From contig JAATFD010000006.1 in the NCBI GenBank assembly GCA_015655375.1, positions 1-49,845 on the forward strand: 49,845 nt of DNA, written 5' to 3'. A program made the position numbers and the translations under genes. Below the pieces are notes generated by a model that saw only the letters and a program-made list of their open reading frames with translations, searched no databases and was not told the DNA's origin. How positions within the stretch are numbered: the first letter of the stretch is position 1; each line of letters opens with the position of its first letter. Source of the stretch: Actinomycetales bacterium. Lineage in GTDB: Bacteria; Actinomycetota; Actinomycetes; Actinomycetales; Actinomycetaceae. Below, one piece after another: positions 8,821 to 16,083 of this stretch.

Positions 8821-10292
8821 GGAGTCGCCTCCGTCGTGTCCGAGGGTGTGGCGGGTGCCTGGTCCGACGCGGTCCGGCGCTGTGTCGCAGTGCTGGCGTG
8901 ATGGGGCAGGCTCTTGCCAATGGCAGCCTGGATGCTCGTCTCCCAGGGCGCTGGTTCAGCGGAGGGACGTCGCGCCGCGTCGGAGATCCGCACGAGCAAC
9001 GCGATCGTCAGCCAGGACGACACCATCGAGGATCCACCGGCCGCAAGGAAGGGTGCCGTCAGTCCTGTCAGGGGGATCAGGCGCGTGATCCCCCCGAGGA
9101 CGACGAAGACCTGTAGGGCGATCGAGAAGCTGAGTCCCGCGGCGAGCAGCTTGCCGAACCCGTCGCGTGCGCCGATCGCAGCGCGCAGCCCTCGTTCGAC
9201 GAGGACGAGGTAGAGCACGAGGATCGCGATGAGACCCGTCAGCCCGAGCTCCTCGGCCAGGGAGGACAGGATGAAATCCGAGTTCGCGAAGGGAACGAGC
9301 TGGGGATATCCACGTCCCCATCCGGTACCCATGAGCCCGCCGGACGCTTGACCGAACAAGCCGCGCACGAGCTGTCCCGAGCCGCCGACCTCTTGGTCGT
9401 AGACGGCCGGATCCAGGGCGTGAAGCCACACGGTGAAGCGATTGCGGACGTGTGGGAAGATCTTGATGGCGGCGAAGACCGCCGGAGTGAACATGATGAT
9501 CCCGATGATCAACCACGACACCCGGTCGGTGGCGACGTAGAGCATCGCGACGAACAGGCCGAAGAACAGCAGCGACGTCCCGAGGTCCCGTTGGAGGACG
9601 AGGATCGCGATGCCGATCAGCCACACGACGAGGATCGGGCCGAGGTCGCGCGCTCGTGGCAGGCGCAGCCCGAGGATCTTGGGGCCGCCGATGGCCAGGT
9701 TGTCCCGGTTGGAGACGAGGTAACCGGCGAAGAAGATGGCCAGCGTGATCTTGACGAGCTCACCCGGCTGAAGGCCGACAGGGCCCAGACGGATCCACAC
9801 GCGTGCGCCGAGTTGTTCCGAGCCGATGCCCGGAATCATCGGCAGCAGGAGGAGAACCAGGGAGATCACGCCGAAGGTGTAGGTGTAGCGGCGTAGCAGG
9901 CGATGGTCACGCAGCAGGATGAGGATCACCGCGGCGCCCACGACACCGATGCCGACCATGATCAGCTGCTTGAGGCCGACTGTCGCCTGGTCGGTCGCCG
10001 CATAGGACAGATCGAGACGGTAGATCATCGCCAGCCCGATCCCGGTCAGGGCGACGGCGACTGGCAGGATCACCGGGTCGGCATAGGGCGCGAGCCAGTG
10101 CATCCCGACCTCGGCGACGACCGCGACAGTGACGAGGATCGCGATGTGGGCCCCGAGATTCGCCGGGACTTCCCCCGTACGGTTGAGCGTCGTCAGCGCA
10201 TATCCACCGATGCCGAGCGCTAGGGCGAGCAGCATCAGGGTCATCTCCAGCACGCGGCGGGGACGCGCGGGCGCGATCGAGACGGTCGCCAT
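8817..10292 (-). CDS. rodA: SEDS peptidoglycan glycosyltransferase (RodA/FtsW family)
   Basis: 491-residue polytopic membrane protein of the SEDS family, which polymerises lipid II into glycan strands. About ten hydrophobic helices can be counted. Family-typical segments are RVWIRLGPVGLQPGELVKI, the lipid-side WLIGIAILVLQRDLGTSLL segment, the large loop with GGSGQLVRGLFGQASGG, and SDFILSSLAEELG. I chose the ATG at 10292, which shares one base with the pstP stop (TGATG). Longer upstream extension would be antisense-like Arg/Pro-rich sequence inside pstP. The polar C-terminal tail (about 425-491) is not hydrophobic. It is followed directly by its likely partner pbpA. Confidence 0.95.
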   Translation of the reverse strand: MATVSIAPARPRRVLEMTLMLLALALGIGGYALTTLNRTGEVPANLGAHIAILVTVAVVAEVGMHWLAPYADPVILPVAVALTGIGLAMIYRLDLSYAATDQATVGLKQLIMVGIGVVGAAVILILLRDHRLLRRYTYTFGVISLVLLLLPMIPGIGSEQLGARVWIRLGPVGLQPGELVKITLAIFFAGYLVSNRDNLAIGGPKILGLRLPRARDLGPILVVWLIGIAILVLQRDLGTSLLFFGLFVAMLYVATDRVSWLIIGIIMFTPAVFAAIKIFPHVRNRFTVWLHALDPAVYDQEVGGSGQLVRGLFGQASGGLMGTGWGRGYPQLVPFANSDFILSSLAEELGLTGLIAILVLYLVLVERGLRAAIGARDGFGKLLAAGLSFSIALQVFVVLGGITRLIPLTGLTAPFLAAGGSSMVSSWLTIALLVRISDAARRPSAEPAPWETSIQAAIGKSLPHHASTATQRRTASDQAPATPSDTTEATP

Positions 10293-11611
10293 CAGCTGGC
10301 ATCCCGATCGGAGGACCCCGCCGTCGGCGCCGGAGAAACCGCCGGCGGTGTCGCGCCCTCGGTGAGCCCGGACTGCGGGGGAATGGAGGGTGAGGGGCCT
10401 GGAACGGCGGCCTCGAGCTGGGCGACGTAGGCGTTGATCTCCTCCCGGGAGGAGCGCACGACCGGCTCTGTGAGCCGTTGGCGGTCCACGGCATCGAGCG
10501 AATCGAGGTCGATGTCGGTGACCTCGATCGGCCGGGAGAATGAGATCGGGCCGAGCGTCTGCGGGATGCCCTGGTAGATGACGACCGACCCATTGGAACC
10601 GATCGCGTAGTACTGCGTCTGGCTCCATGCGTATCCGAGCCAGCCGACTCCACCGACCAGGACGACGACGAGCAGCGTCACCAGGGGAACCCACCACCGG
10701 GTCGCGCGACGAGGGGTGTCCTCGTCGTCGGCGTCTCCGGGATCTCCCGCGGTTGGCGAGGGAGATTGGGAGAGGGCGGCCGCGCGTGCGGCGGCTCCGT
10801 TGCCTCCGCGGCTGGGAATGGCGCGGTCGAGGGCGGCAGCACCCACGACTTCGGGGGTGTCCCGGCCGACGGTTCCGGCCGGGACGATGTCGGCGATCAC
10901 GCACGTGATGTTGTCGGGACCTCCGGCGCGCAGAGCGAGATTGATCAAGGCCTCCGCGCAGGTTCCGGGATCGTCGATGGAAGCGAGGACCTTGGAGATC
11001 GTCTCGGCGGAAACGAGTCCGGACAAGCCGTCGGAGCACAGCAGCCACCGGTCGCCGACAACGGCCTCGCGCACCGTCTCATCGGGGGTGGTGTCCTCGG
11101 CGGAGTCGCCGAGCACGCGCAGCACGACATTGCGCTGGGGGTGGTGCTCAGCCTCGCTGGGGGTGATCTGGCCCGTGTCGACGAGGTACTGGACGAAGGA
11201 GTGGTCCGTGGTGACCTGGGTGAGGGTCTCCCCGCGCAGGAGATAGGCACGGGAGTCGCCGATGTGGACCATGGCGAGCTTGTTGCCGGAACGCATGATC
11301 GCGATGCACGTCGTGCCCAGGCCCTTGAGGGACGGGTCCTGCGCCGAGCGTTCCTGGAGCTCGTCGTGGGCGGCGGCCAGAGCATCGCGCAGCAGGGGCA
11401 GCATCGCCTCGGCGGGGTGGGCCTCGGAGTCGAGCGGGACCAGATGGGCCAGAGCGACCGAAGACGCGATGTCGCCACCAGCGGGCCCGCCCATTCCGTC
11501 CGCGAGCACAAGCAGGTGCGGGCCCGCATACCCGGAATCCTGGTTGTTCCTGCGGGTCAGGCCCACGTCTGAGCGTGCGGCATAACGGAATTCGACGGGC
11601 TCGGCCGACAT
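10292..11611 (-). CDS. pstP: PP2C-family Ser/Thr phosphatase PstP
   Basis: 439-residue PPM/PP2C metal-dependent phosphatase that reverses phosphorylation by PknA and PknB. The catalytic domain (about 1-240) has the metal-site motifs NNQDSGYAG, ADGMGG and, late in the domain, GGPDNITCVIADI. A Ser/Pro-rich linker leads to one membrane helix (about 309-331) and an extracytoplasmic C-terminal part of about 100 residues without a recognised domain. This is the normal PstP layout. It starts one base after the fhaB stop, and AGGTGA of the fhaB end serves as ribosome-binding site. Confidence 0.95.
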   Translation of the reverse strand: MSAEPVEFRYAARSDVGLTRRNNQDSGYAGPHLLVLADGMGGPAGGDIASSVALAHLVPLDSEAHPAEAMLPLLRDALAAAHDELQERSAQDPSLKGLGTTCIAIMRSGNKLAMVHIGDSRAYLLRGETLTQVTTDHSFVQYLVDTGQITPSEAEHHPQRNVVLRVLGDSAEDTTPDETVREAVVGDRWLLCSDGLSGLVSAETISKVLASIDDPGTCAEALINLALRAGGPDNITCVIADIVPAGTVGRDTPEVVGAAALDRAIPSRGGNGAAARAAALSQSPSPTAGDPGDADDEDTPRRATRWWVPLVTLLVVVLVGGVGWLGYAWSQTQYYAIGSNGSVVIYQGIPQTLGPISFSRPIEVTDIDLDSLDAVDRQRLTEPVVRSSREEINAYVAQLEAAVPGPSPSIPPQSGLTEGATPPAVSPAPTAGSSDRDAS

Positions 11612-11612
11612 G

Positions 11613-12104
11613 TCACCTCACCAGTTCGAGGGTCGTCTGGCCGATCCGCACGGTTGTGCCCGGAAGCAGTTCGCGTGGTTCGAGAAGCCGCTCGTCATCG
11701 ACGAATGTGCCATTGCGCGAGCCGAGGTCCTCGATCCACCAGTGTCCGTCCGAGGCCGTCAGGCGGGCGTGGCGTCCGGAAACGTACTCGTCCTCCAGGA
11801 CGAGGGTCGAGGACGGGGAGCGTCCGATCGTGATCGGAAAATTGCCGAGCGGGAGCATGGTCCCGACCAGCGGCCCACCTGTGATGAGGACATTGTGCGG
11901 GGAGGCGTCGACGGCGTCGGTGTCCGGATGGCCACGGCGCGATCGACGTCGGGCGCGATCGGCGTTGCGGCGTCCTCGGCCGCGAGGAGTGACGACAGTG
12001 CCGAAGATGTCACGCCGGAGCGTGCCCACAGCCCCCAGGACCATGAGCCAGAGGACGACGAGGTAGCCGATGCGGAAGACGGTGAAGGCGAGGTCGCTGG
12101 TCAT
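11613..12104 (-). CDS. fhaB: FHA-domain protein FhaB (FipA-like)
   Basis: 163-residue membrane protein. A single N-terminal helix (about 8-27) and a basic Arg-rich linker lead to a C-terminal FHA domain (about 75-160). The phosphothreonine-binding residues are visible in TIGRSPSSTLVL, SGRHARL and DLGSRNGTF. It binds phosphorylated partners of PknA/PknB in the family. The ATG at 12104 shares a base with the fhaA stop (TGATG). A longer upstream frame would be embedded out of frame in fhaA, so I reject it. Confidence 0.92.
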   Translation of the reverse strand: MTSDLAFTVFRIGYLVVLWLMVLGAVGTLRRDIFGTVVTPRGRGRRNADRARRRSRRGHPDTDAVDASPHNVLITGGPLVGTMLPLGNFPITIGRSPSSTLVLEDEYVSGRHARLTASDGHWWIEDLGSRNGTFVDDERLLEPRELLPGTTVRIGQTTLELVR

Positions 12105-12814
12105 CACCGTTCCTGTGCGGAGTCGGGGGCAGGACTGGTCCAGAACAGGATGCGGGTGCGGCCGATGACGACTTGGTTGCCGTCGATCAGCGTGGCGGCG
12201 TCGATGCGATGGCCCTCCACGAAGGTACCGTTGGTCGAGCCGAGATCCGTGGCGATGACCCCGGTCGGGGTGATTCGCAGTTCGAGGTGGCGGCGTGACA
12301 CCCCCGAGTCGGAGACGACGATGTCGGCCTCGGAACCGCGGCCGATGACCGTGACGGGCTCCGTGAGCAGCCATCTCTCACCGTCGACGTCGATGATCGG
12401 GTGCTGGGGTGAGGCGGAGACGGCGGTGGCCGGTGCGGCGGAACCACGATGGTTCGAGGCCTCGACCGCGAGCTGGCCGGTCAGCTCGGCGTCGTCGCCG
12501 ACGAAGGAAACCTCGACAGGGCCCATGAGAGCGTAGCCGTGCTCCGCAGCGAACTGGGTGGCCTGCTGCTGGAATTCGTCGGCCAGGACTGGAGCGTCCT
12601 CGCCCATGGCCTCGAGGTCCGCAGGGGAGAGGTGGACGACGAAGTGATTCGGGGCGATCGTCCGGGAGGGTGAGACCTCCTGGATGTTGTCCTCCATGGC
12701 GCGCCTGATCGCAGTGTTGATGTCGACCGGCTTGAGGCCCGAACGGAAGACGCGGGAGAAGGCGTTGTTGACGCCCTTCTCGACCGCATTCTCGAATCGA
12801 TCGAAGATGCCCAC
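12104..12814 (-). CDS. fhaA: DUF3662 and FHA-domain protein FhaA
   Basis: 236-residue cytoplasmic regulator. The N-terminal DUF3662 domain (about 1-118) begins MGIFDRFENAVEKGVNNAFS. A linker (about 119-150) leads to an FHA domain (about 150-225) with VIGRGSEADIVV, SRRHLEL and DLGSTNGTF, the phosphothreonine-reading loops. In mycobacteria FhaA binds phosphorylated MviN and restrains peptidoglycan synthesis. The protein is shorter than Mtb FhaA (527 residues) because the long central linker is missing. It is the first gene of the operon that ends with pknB. Confidence 0.93.
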   Translation of the reverse strand: MGIFDRFENAVEKGVNNAFSRVFRSGLKPVDINTAIRRAMEDNIQEVSPSRTIAPNHFVVHLSPADLEAMGEDAPVLADEFQQQATQFAAEHGYALMGPVEVSFVGDDAELTGQLAVEASNHRGSAAPATAVSASPQHPIIDVDGERWLLTEPVTVIGRGSEADIVVSDSGVSRRHLELRITPTGVIATDLGSTNGTFVEGHRIDAATLIDGNQVVIGRTRILFWTSPAPDSAQER

Positions 12815-13262
12815 GGTGCCTCCTTCCCCGACGCGGGGCCGATGTGCCCGGCCTGGGTGACCGCGAAATAGGGGGTTGTACCTGAGACAGTCTAGCGGCG
12901 AGGGCGAAACGGGTCAGGATCGAGACGCCGGTCACTGTGGATCGGGGGTGGGGACGGGCGAATCACCCGCGAGGCACGCCGCCATTTCGGGTCGAAGCAC
13001 GCCCTGTTTTGACCGCGAGACGAGTCCGGTGATGTCCTGTGGGCCCGGTCGGAGAGAATTCTTCGTTGGTGCTGTCGTCGTGTGCTCATGAGTGACCCAC
13101 GGCACCGACACTCCCACCAAGGTCTTCGAGGCCATACCTGGCGAACCAAGCGTCAAGAACTGTAGTTGGGGTTACGGGGCGCGCCATCGGAAACACAGTC
13201 CAGCGCTTCCTTGCTGACGTGCACCCGTGCTGCCTCTTGCTGCTGAGCGTGCACGATGGAGG
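12815..13262. other. Intergenic region upstream of fhaA
   Basis: 448 bp between fhaA and a leftward nuclease gene. It should hold the promoter of the seven-gene fhaA operon. The best -10 candidate on the reverse strand is TAGACT at 12894-12889; I cannot place a convincing -35. Short reverse-strand open frames exist around 12932-13156, but none resembles a known protein. Confidence 0.4.
12889..12894 (-). promoter_or_regulatory. Candidate -10 box of the fhaA-pknB operon
   Basis: TAGACT on the reverse strand fits the actinobacterial TANNNT -10 pattern and would give a leader of roughly 70 nt before the fhaA ATG. The matching -35 is weak, so this rests on one hexamer and its position. Confidence 0.3.
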
Positions 13263-14360
13263 TTATGCGAACCGTTTTGCAGCCTCGCGAATCTGGTTCG
13301 AGTACCTGTAAATGTCTTCGATGGCGTCCAAGTCGTAGCGAGTGAAGGTCTTGTCCTCATCGGGGATCCCGAGCCATTGGGTGGATTTGGCGTTGAAGTA
13401 GCACCGCGCGATGGGTTTGCGATTGTTGTCGTCGGCCAGGACGGAGAAGTAGCTCTTGGCGTCTCGGTAGGCAATCCGTTCGGGAGTGATCTCTGCGCAG
13501 GCGATGGCCTTGATGATGCGGAACGCGAAGAGCTCGTCAGCGGTCGTCTCAATTCCGTCGTCGTTCGCGGCGACATCGGCGTCGGCATCCGGATCTGCCT
13601 CAGGGTCGGGGGCCTCTGGGATAGCGGGGACTGCTGGCACGTCGCCGGAGCCCAGAGCGGCTTTGAGACGGTCGTTGACGCGCTCATTAAGGAACTGGCG
13701 GAGAGCCTTGTCGACGAGACCAGTGAATTTCTCTTGGACTCCCTGAGTGAAACGGCCATCGTAGACACGCTGGGTCAAGAGCTTCACGAACTCGGGTGTC
13801 GGCTCTTTGAATTCTGTGGCGACCTCGCGCTTAATCGCACCCACGTACTTCAGCTCCTCGGCAGCTGTGACGATGGATGAGAGATCGAACGTGTCCTTGG
13901 TGAGCTTCTTGAGTTCCGAAAGGATGGTCGGGTCGATGTCGGTCAGGTCGAGGACGAGGAAAGGCTTTGCGTCCATCTTGTTGGGCGCGTCGAGGTCCGT
14001 GTAGAAGTTGTAGACCCGACCGTTCGTGAGAATAGCGACGCGAGCCGAGGTGACTGCGAAGTAACGGTAGAGCTGCGAGGCGTGCTCGAGCGTGAGCTCA
14101 CCGGAGACCTTCTTGCATTCGATCAGGATCTGGATCTCGTCGTCGTGTGCGATCGCGTAGTCGATCTTTTCGCCCTTCTTCACTCCGACGTCGGCCGTGA
14201 ACTCCGGGATGACTTCGCGAGGATCGAAGACGTCATATCCGAGGACGGTCGAGATGAAAGGCATGATGAACGCGTTCTTTGTCGCTTCTTCGGTCTCGAT
14301 TGACCCCCATTGCTTGGAGACCTTGTCGGCAAGAAGCGTCAACGCATCATTGAAGTCCAT
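13263..14360 (-). CDS. Predicted type IV restriction-type endonuclease (HsdR N-terminal-like domain)
   Basis: 365 residues. The N-terminal half carries a PD-(D/E)xK nuclease domain like that of type I restriction HsdR: Asp in KIDYAIAHDDE, then Glu and Lys in ILIECKK (about residues 66-83). It is followed by an Arg/Thr-rich helical part. An acidic Asp/Ala/Pro linker (about 246-272) separates a C-terminal domain (about 275-365) common in the COG2810-like 'predicted type IV restriction endonuclease' proteins. No methylase, specificity subunit or helicase gene is adjacent, so it is an orphan. It may act on modified foreign DNA or may be a housekeeping or relic gene; the sequence does not say which. 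It lies about 700 bp from tRNA-Leu. Confidence 0.72.
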   Translation of the reverse strand: MDFNDALTLLADKVSKQWGSIETEEATKNAFIMPFISTVLGYDVFDPREVIPEFTADVGVKKGEKIDYAIAHDDEIQILIECKKVSGELTLEHASQLYRYFAVTSARVAILTNGRVYNFYTDLDAPNKMDAKPFLVLDLTDIDPTILSELKKLTKDTFDLSSIVTAAEELKYVGAIKREVATEFKEPTPEFVKLLTQRVYDGRFTQGVQEKFTGLVDKALRQFLNERVNDRLKAALGSGDVPAVPAIPEAPDPEADPDADADVAANDDGIETTADELFAFRIIKAIACAEITPERIAYRDAKSYFSVLADDNNRKPIARCYFNAKSTQWLGIPDEDKTFTRYDLDAIEDIYRYSNQIREAAKRFA

Positions 14361-15032
14361 CGCAGATCCAATCGCTATCGGTCAAGGTCAACTCAGACCA
14401 TGAACTGTTGGGGTTGACTTAATCATGCCCGTCAGACGGTAAACGCATAAGGGTTTCGCCACCACGTGAGCAATATGATGTCGCTATTGCGCTTACGGAA
14501 CCTGCGCAGAGGAACTTGAGCAGCCTGGCGGGGAGATCGTCAACGGCTTATGTGCCTGCCAGGCCTCGATGAGCCACTGGGGGAGCCCGATCTCGTCGGC
14601 GATCGCGCCTGGGTGGGGGCTTCGGATCCGCCCACTACGACACCGCCTTCAACCCTGAAGACGGCAACCACCCCCAACACGGATGGGCTGGGCGCTCACA
14701 CTGACACACCCGACCAGTGCCGCGCACTCTGGCCTATAGCCCGGTGGCAGGGGGTACGATCAATCGGTTGCCTGACAGTCGGTTGCCCAGGCAGGAGTAA
14801 GTAGAGCCAGCGGACACTCTGTCAGAAGTGATCGCTGTTCCCGGTGAGGCTCTCGACTGCGAAAATGGCACGAATCCCGCGAGAAACACTGCCGAAAGCC
14901 CCGCTGGGAACATCACCTCGACGTGGAACAGACTCTCGGGACAAATCCGAGAAGCGAACCTGCCGCCCGAAGCACATAAATCGGTGACTTGGATCGGCGC
15001 CTCCGCAGCCAGCTCCCCGAGCTAGGCCACGC
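14361..15032. other. Unassigned region between the nuclease gene and tRNA-Leu
   Basis: About 670 bp. No open frame on either strand has a convincing ribosome-binding site together with family resemblance. The frame from 14627 onward reads like a fragment of protein-coding sequence but has no start and breaks at stops. It may be the remains of genes lost next to the tRNA. No integrase and no repeat of the tRNA 3' end was found by eye. Confidence 0.35.
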
Positions 15033-15072
15033 ATGAAGAAAGGCCACGGAATCGTTGAAATTCCGGGGCCTT
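15033..15072 (-). terminator. Rho-independent terminator downstream of tRNA-Leu
   Basis: A stem of about 13 bp with one A/G mismatch (arms at 15040-15052 and 15060-15072; 7-nt loop) is followed on the reverse strand by TTTCTTC. It lies 8 bp after the tRNA 3' end. Confidence 0.8.
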
Positions 15073-15079
15073 CTGCTCG

Positions 15080-15163
15080 TGCGCGAGGGGGGAGTTGAAC
15101 CCCCACCCCATTTCTGGGACACGGACCTGAACCGTGCGCGTCTGCCTATTCCGCCACTCGCGC
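15080..15163 (-). tRNA. tRNA-Leu (anticodon CAG)
   Basis: 84 nt on the reverse strand. The acceptor stem GCGCGAG pairs with CTCGCGC and is followed by discriminator A; CCA is not encoded. The anticodon stem GCACGG/CCGTGT encloses TTCAGGT, giving CAG, and a class II variable arm follows, as expected for leucine. The T-arm GGGGGTTCAACTCCCCC is intact. Confidence 0.96.
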
Positions 15164-15173
15164 GTGCCCCGAA

Positions 15174-15203
15174 ACAATACGGGCGCGGAGACTTCTGAGT
15201 CAA
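15174..15203 (-). promoter_or_regulatory. Promoter of tRNA-Leu
   Basis: On the reverse strand TTGACT (15203-15198) and TATTGT (15179-15174) are 18 bp apart, and the tRNA begins 10 bp after the -10. The geometry fits a housekeeping sigma factor promoter. Confidence 0.75.
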
Positions 15204-15309
15204 ACCGGATCCGCCCCGTGACAGGGCGGTCTTCGCCACTTTTTGAGGACGAGGCCCGCCGAGGACGCCCGCCTCCCGCCCGACTGCCCGGTCCCACCCA
15301 CCGACCTGC

Positions 15310-16083
15310 TCAGCTCACCACCATGGCGACACAGGCCAGGGCGCACGCCGCCACTACGATCCCGTCGCGCCAGCCGATCCGCACCGGCGCGAGTTCCGGT
15401 CGAGGCACACCCCCGCGTGTGGTCAGCGCCCGCCCTGTATCGGACGCTCGCCGCGACGCTGCCGACAAACATGCTGTCACCAGGTCGATTCCCAGGCGCA
15501 GAACCGCCTTGGTGCTCTGGGGAGGCCGCCCTCCCGACCTCAGCCGCGCCGCATCGGCGACGGCAGTGGTCTGGTCGCGCATCACCGGCAGCCCGCGCAG
15601 GGCGAGCTCCACCGCCGTCACCCACTCGTCGATGGGGATCCGCAGCAGTCGAAGGGGCCTCAGCAAGGTGTGCAGTGCGGAGGACAACCGGTCGATCGGC
15701 GTCGTCCATACCAGTAACATTGAGCCCCACAGAATGAGCAGCGCGACCAGCAGCGATCTGACGACGATCCAGATATTGCCGCCGAGCCAGGAGCCGAGCA
15801 GCGCCCCCACCAGCCCGCTCCAGATCATCACGCCCGGTCTTGGCAACGCAGACAACGGAACACGGCCGATCAGTGATCCGATCACCAGGACGGCGGCGAC
15901 CGTGCCGATGCTCACCCATTGGGGGATGAACAAAAGGAACGTGGACAACACCGTCAGACAGACGATCTTCGTGCCGGCCCACAGCCTCGACATCCCTGAC
16001 TCCCAACGCAGCGCGCGCGGGATCCAGCCTCCAGAAGGCCGAAACGGACGAGGCCGCCCGTCGCTCCCGTTGCGTCCGCTCAT
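15310..16083 (-). CDS. ecfT: Energy-coupling factor transporter membrane subunit EcfT (CbiQ family)
   Basis: 257-residue integral membrane protein that couples ATP hydrolysis to a substrate-binding S component in ECF vitamin or metal importers. About five hydrophobic helices are seen, with the cytoplasmic coupling region around residues 155-215 containing the Ala/Arg-rich motif ADAARLRSGGR. I chose the ATG at 16083 because it overlaps the stop of the upstream ATPase fusion (ATGA). An upstream ATG at 16122 would add 13 polar residues. The pair resembles Rv2325c/Rv2326c of M. tuberculosis. The substrate is unknown. Confidence 0.85.
   Translation of the reverse strand: MSGRNGSDGRPRPFRPSGGWIPRALRWESGMSRLWAGTKIVCLTVLSTFLLFIPQWVSIGTVAAVLVIGSLIGRVPLSALPRPGVMIWSGLVGALLGSWLGGNIWIVVRSLLVALLILWGSMLLVWTTPIDRLSSALHTLLRPLRLLRIPIDEWVTAVELALRGLPVMRDQTTAVADAARLRSGGRPPQSTKAVLRLGIDLVTACLSAASRRASDTGRALTTRGGVPRPELAPVRIGWRDGIVVAACALACVAMVVS

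Noticed and set aside
8693-8920. Short open frames on both strands around the pbpA-rodA junction
   Set aside because: All are out-of-frame shadows of the two membrane proteins with no ribosome-binding site.
14550-14804. An 84-residue forward open frame in the tRNA-Leu upstream region
   Set aside because: No ribosome-binding site, no family resemblance and a Thr/Pro-rich composition; treated as unassigned sequence.
15205-15225. CCGCCC stem-loop between ecfT and tRNA-Leu as a terminator
   Set aside because: The stem is only 6 bp and no T-run follows directly on either strand, so I do not call it.
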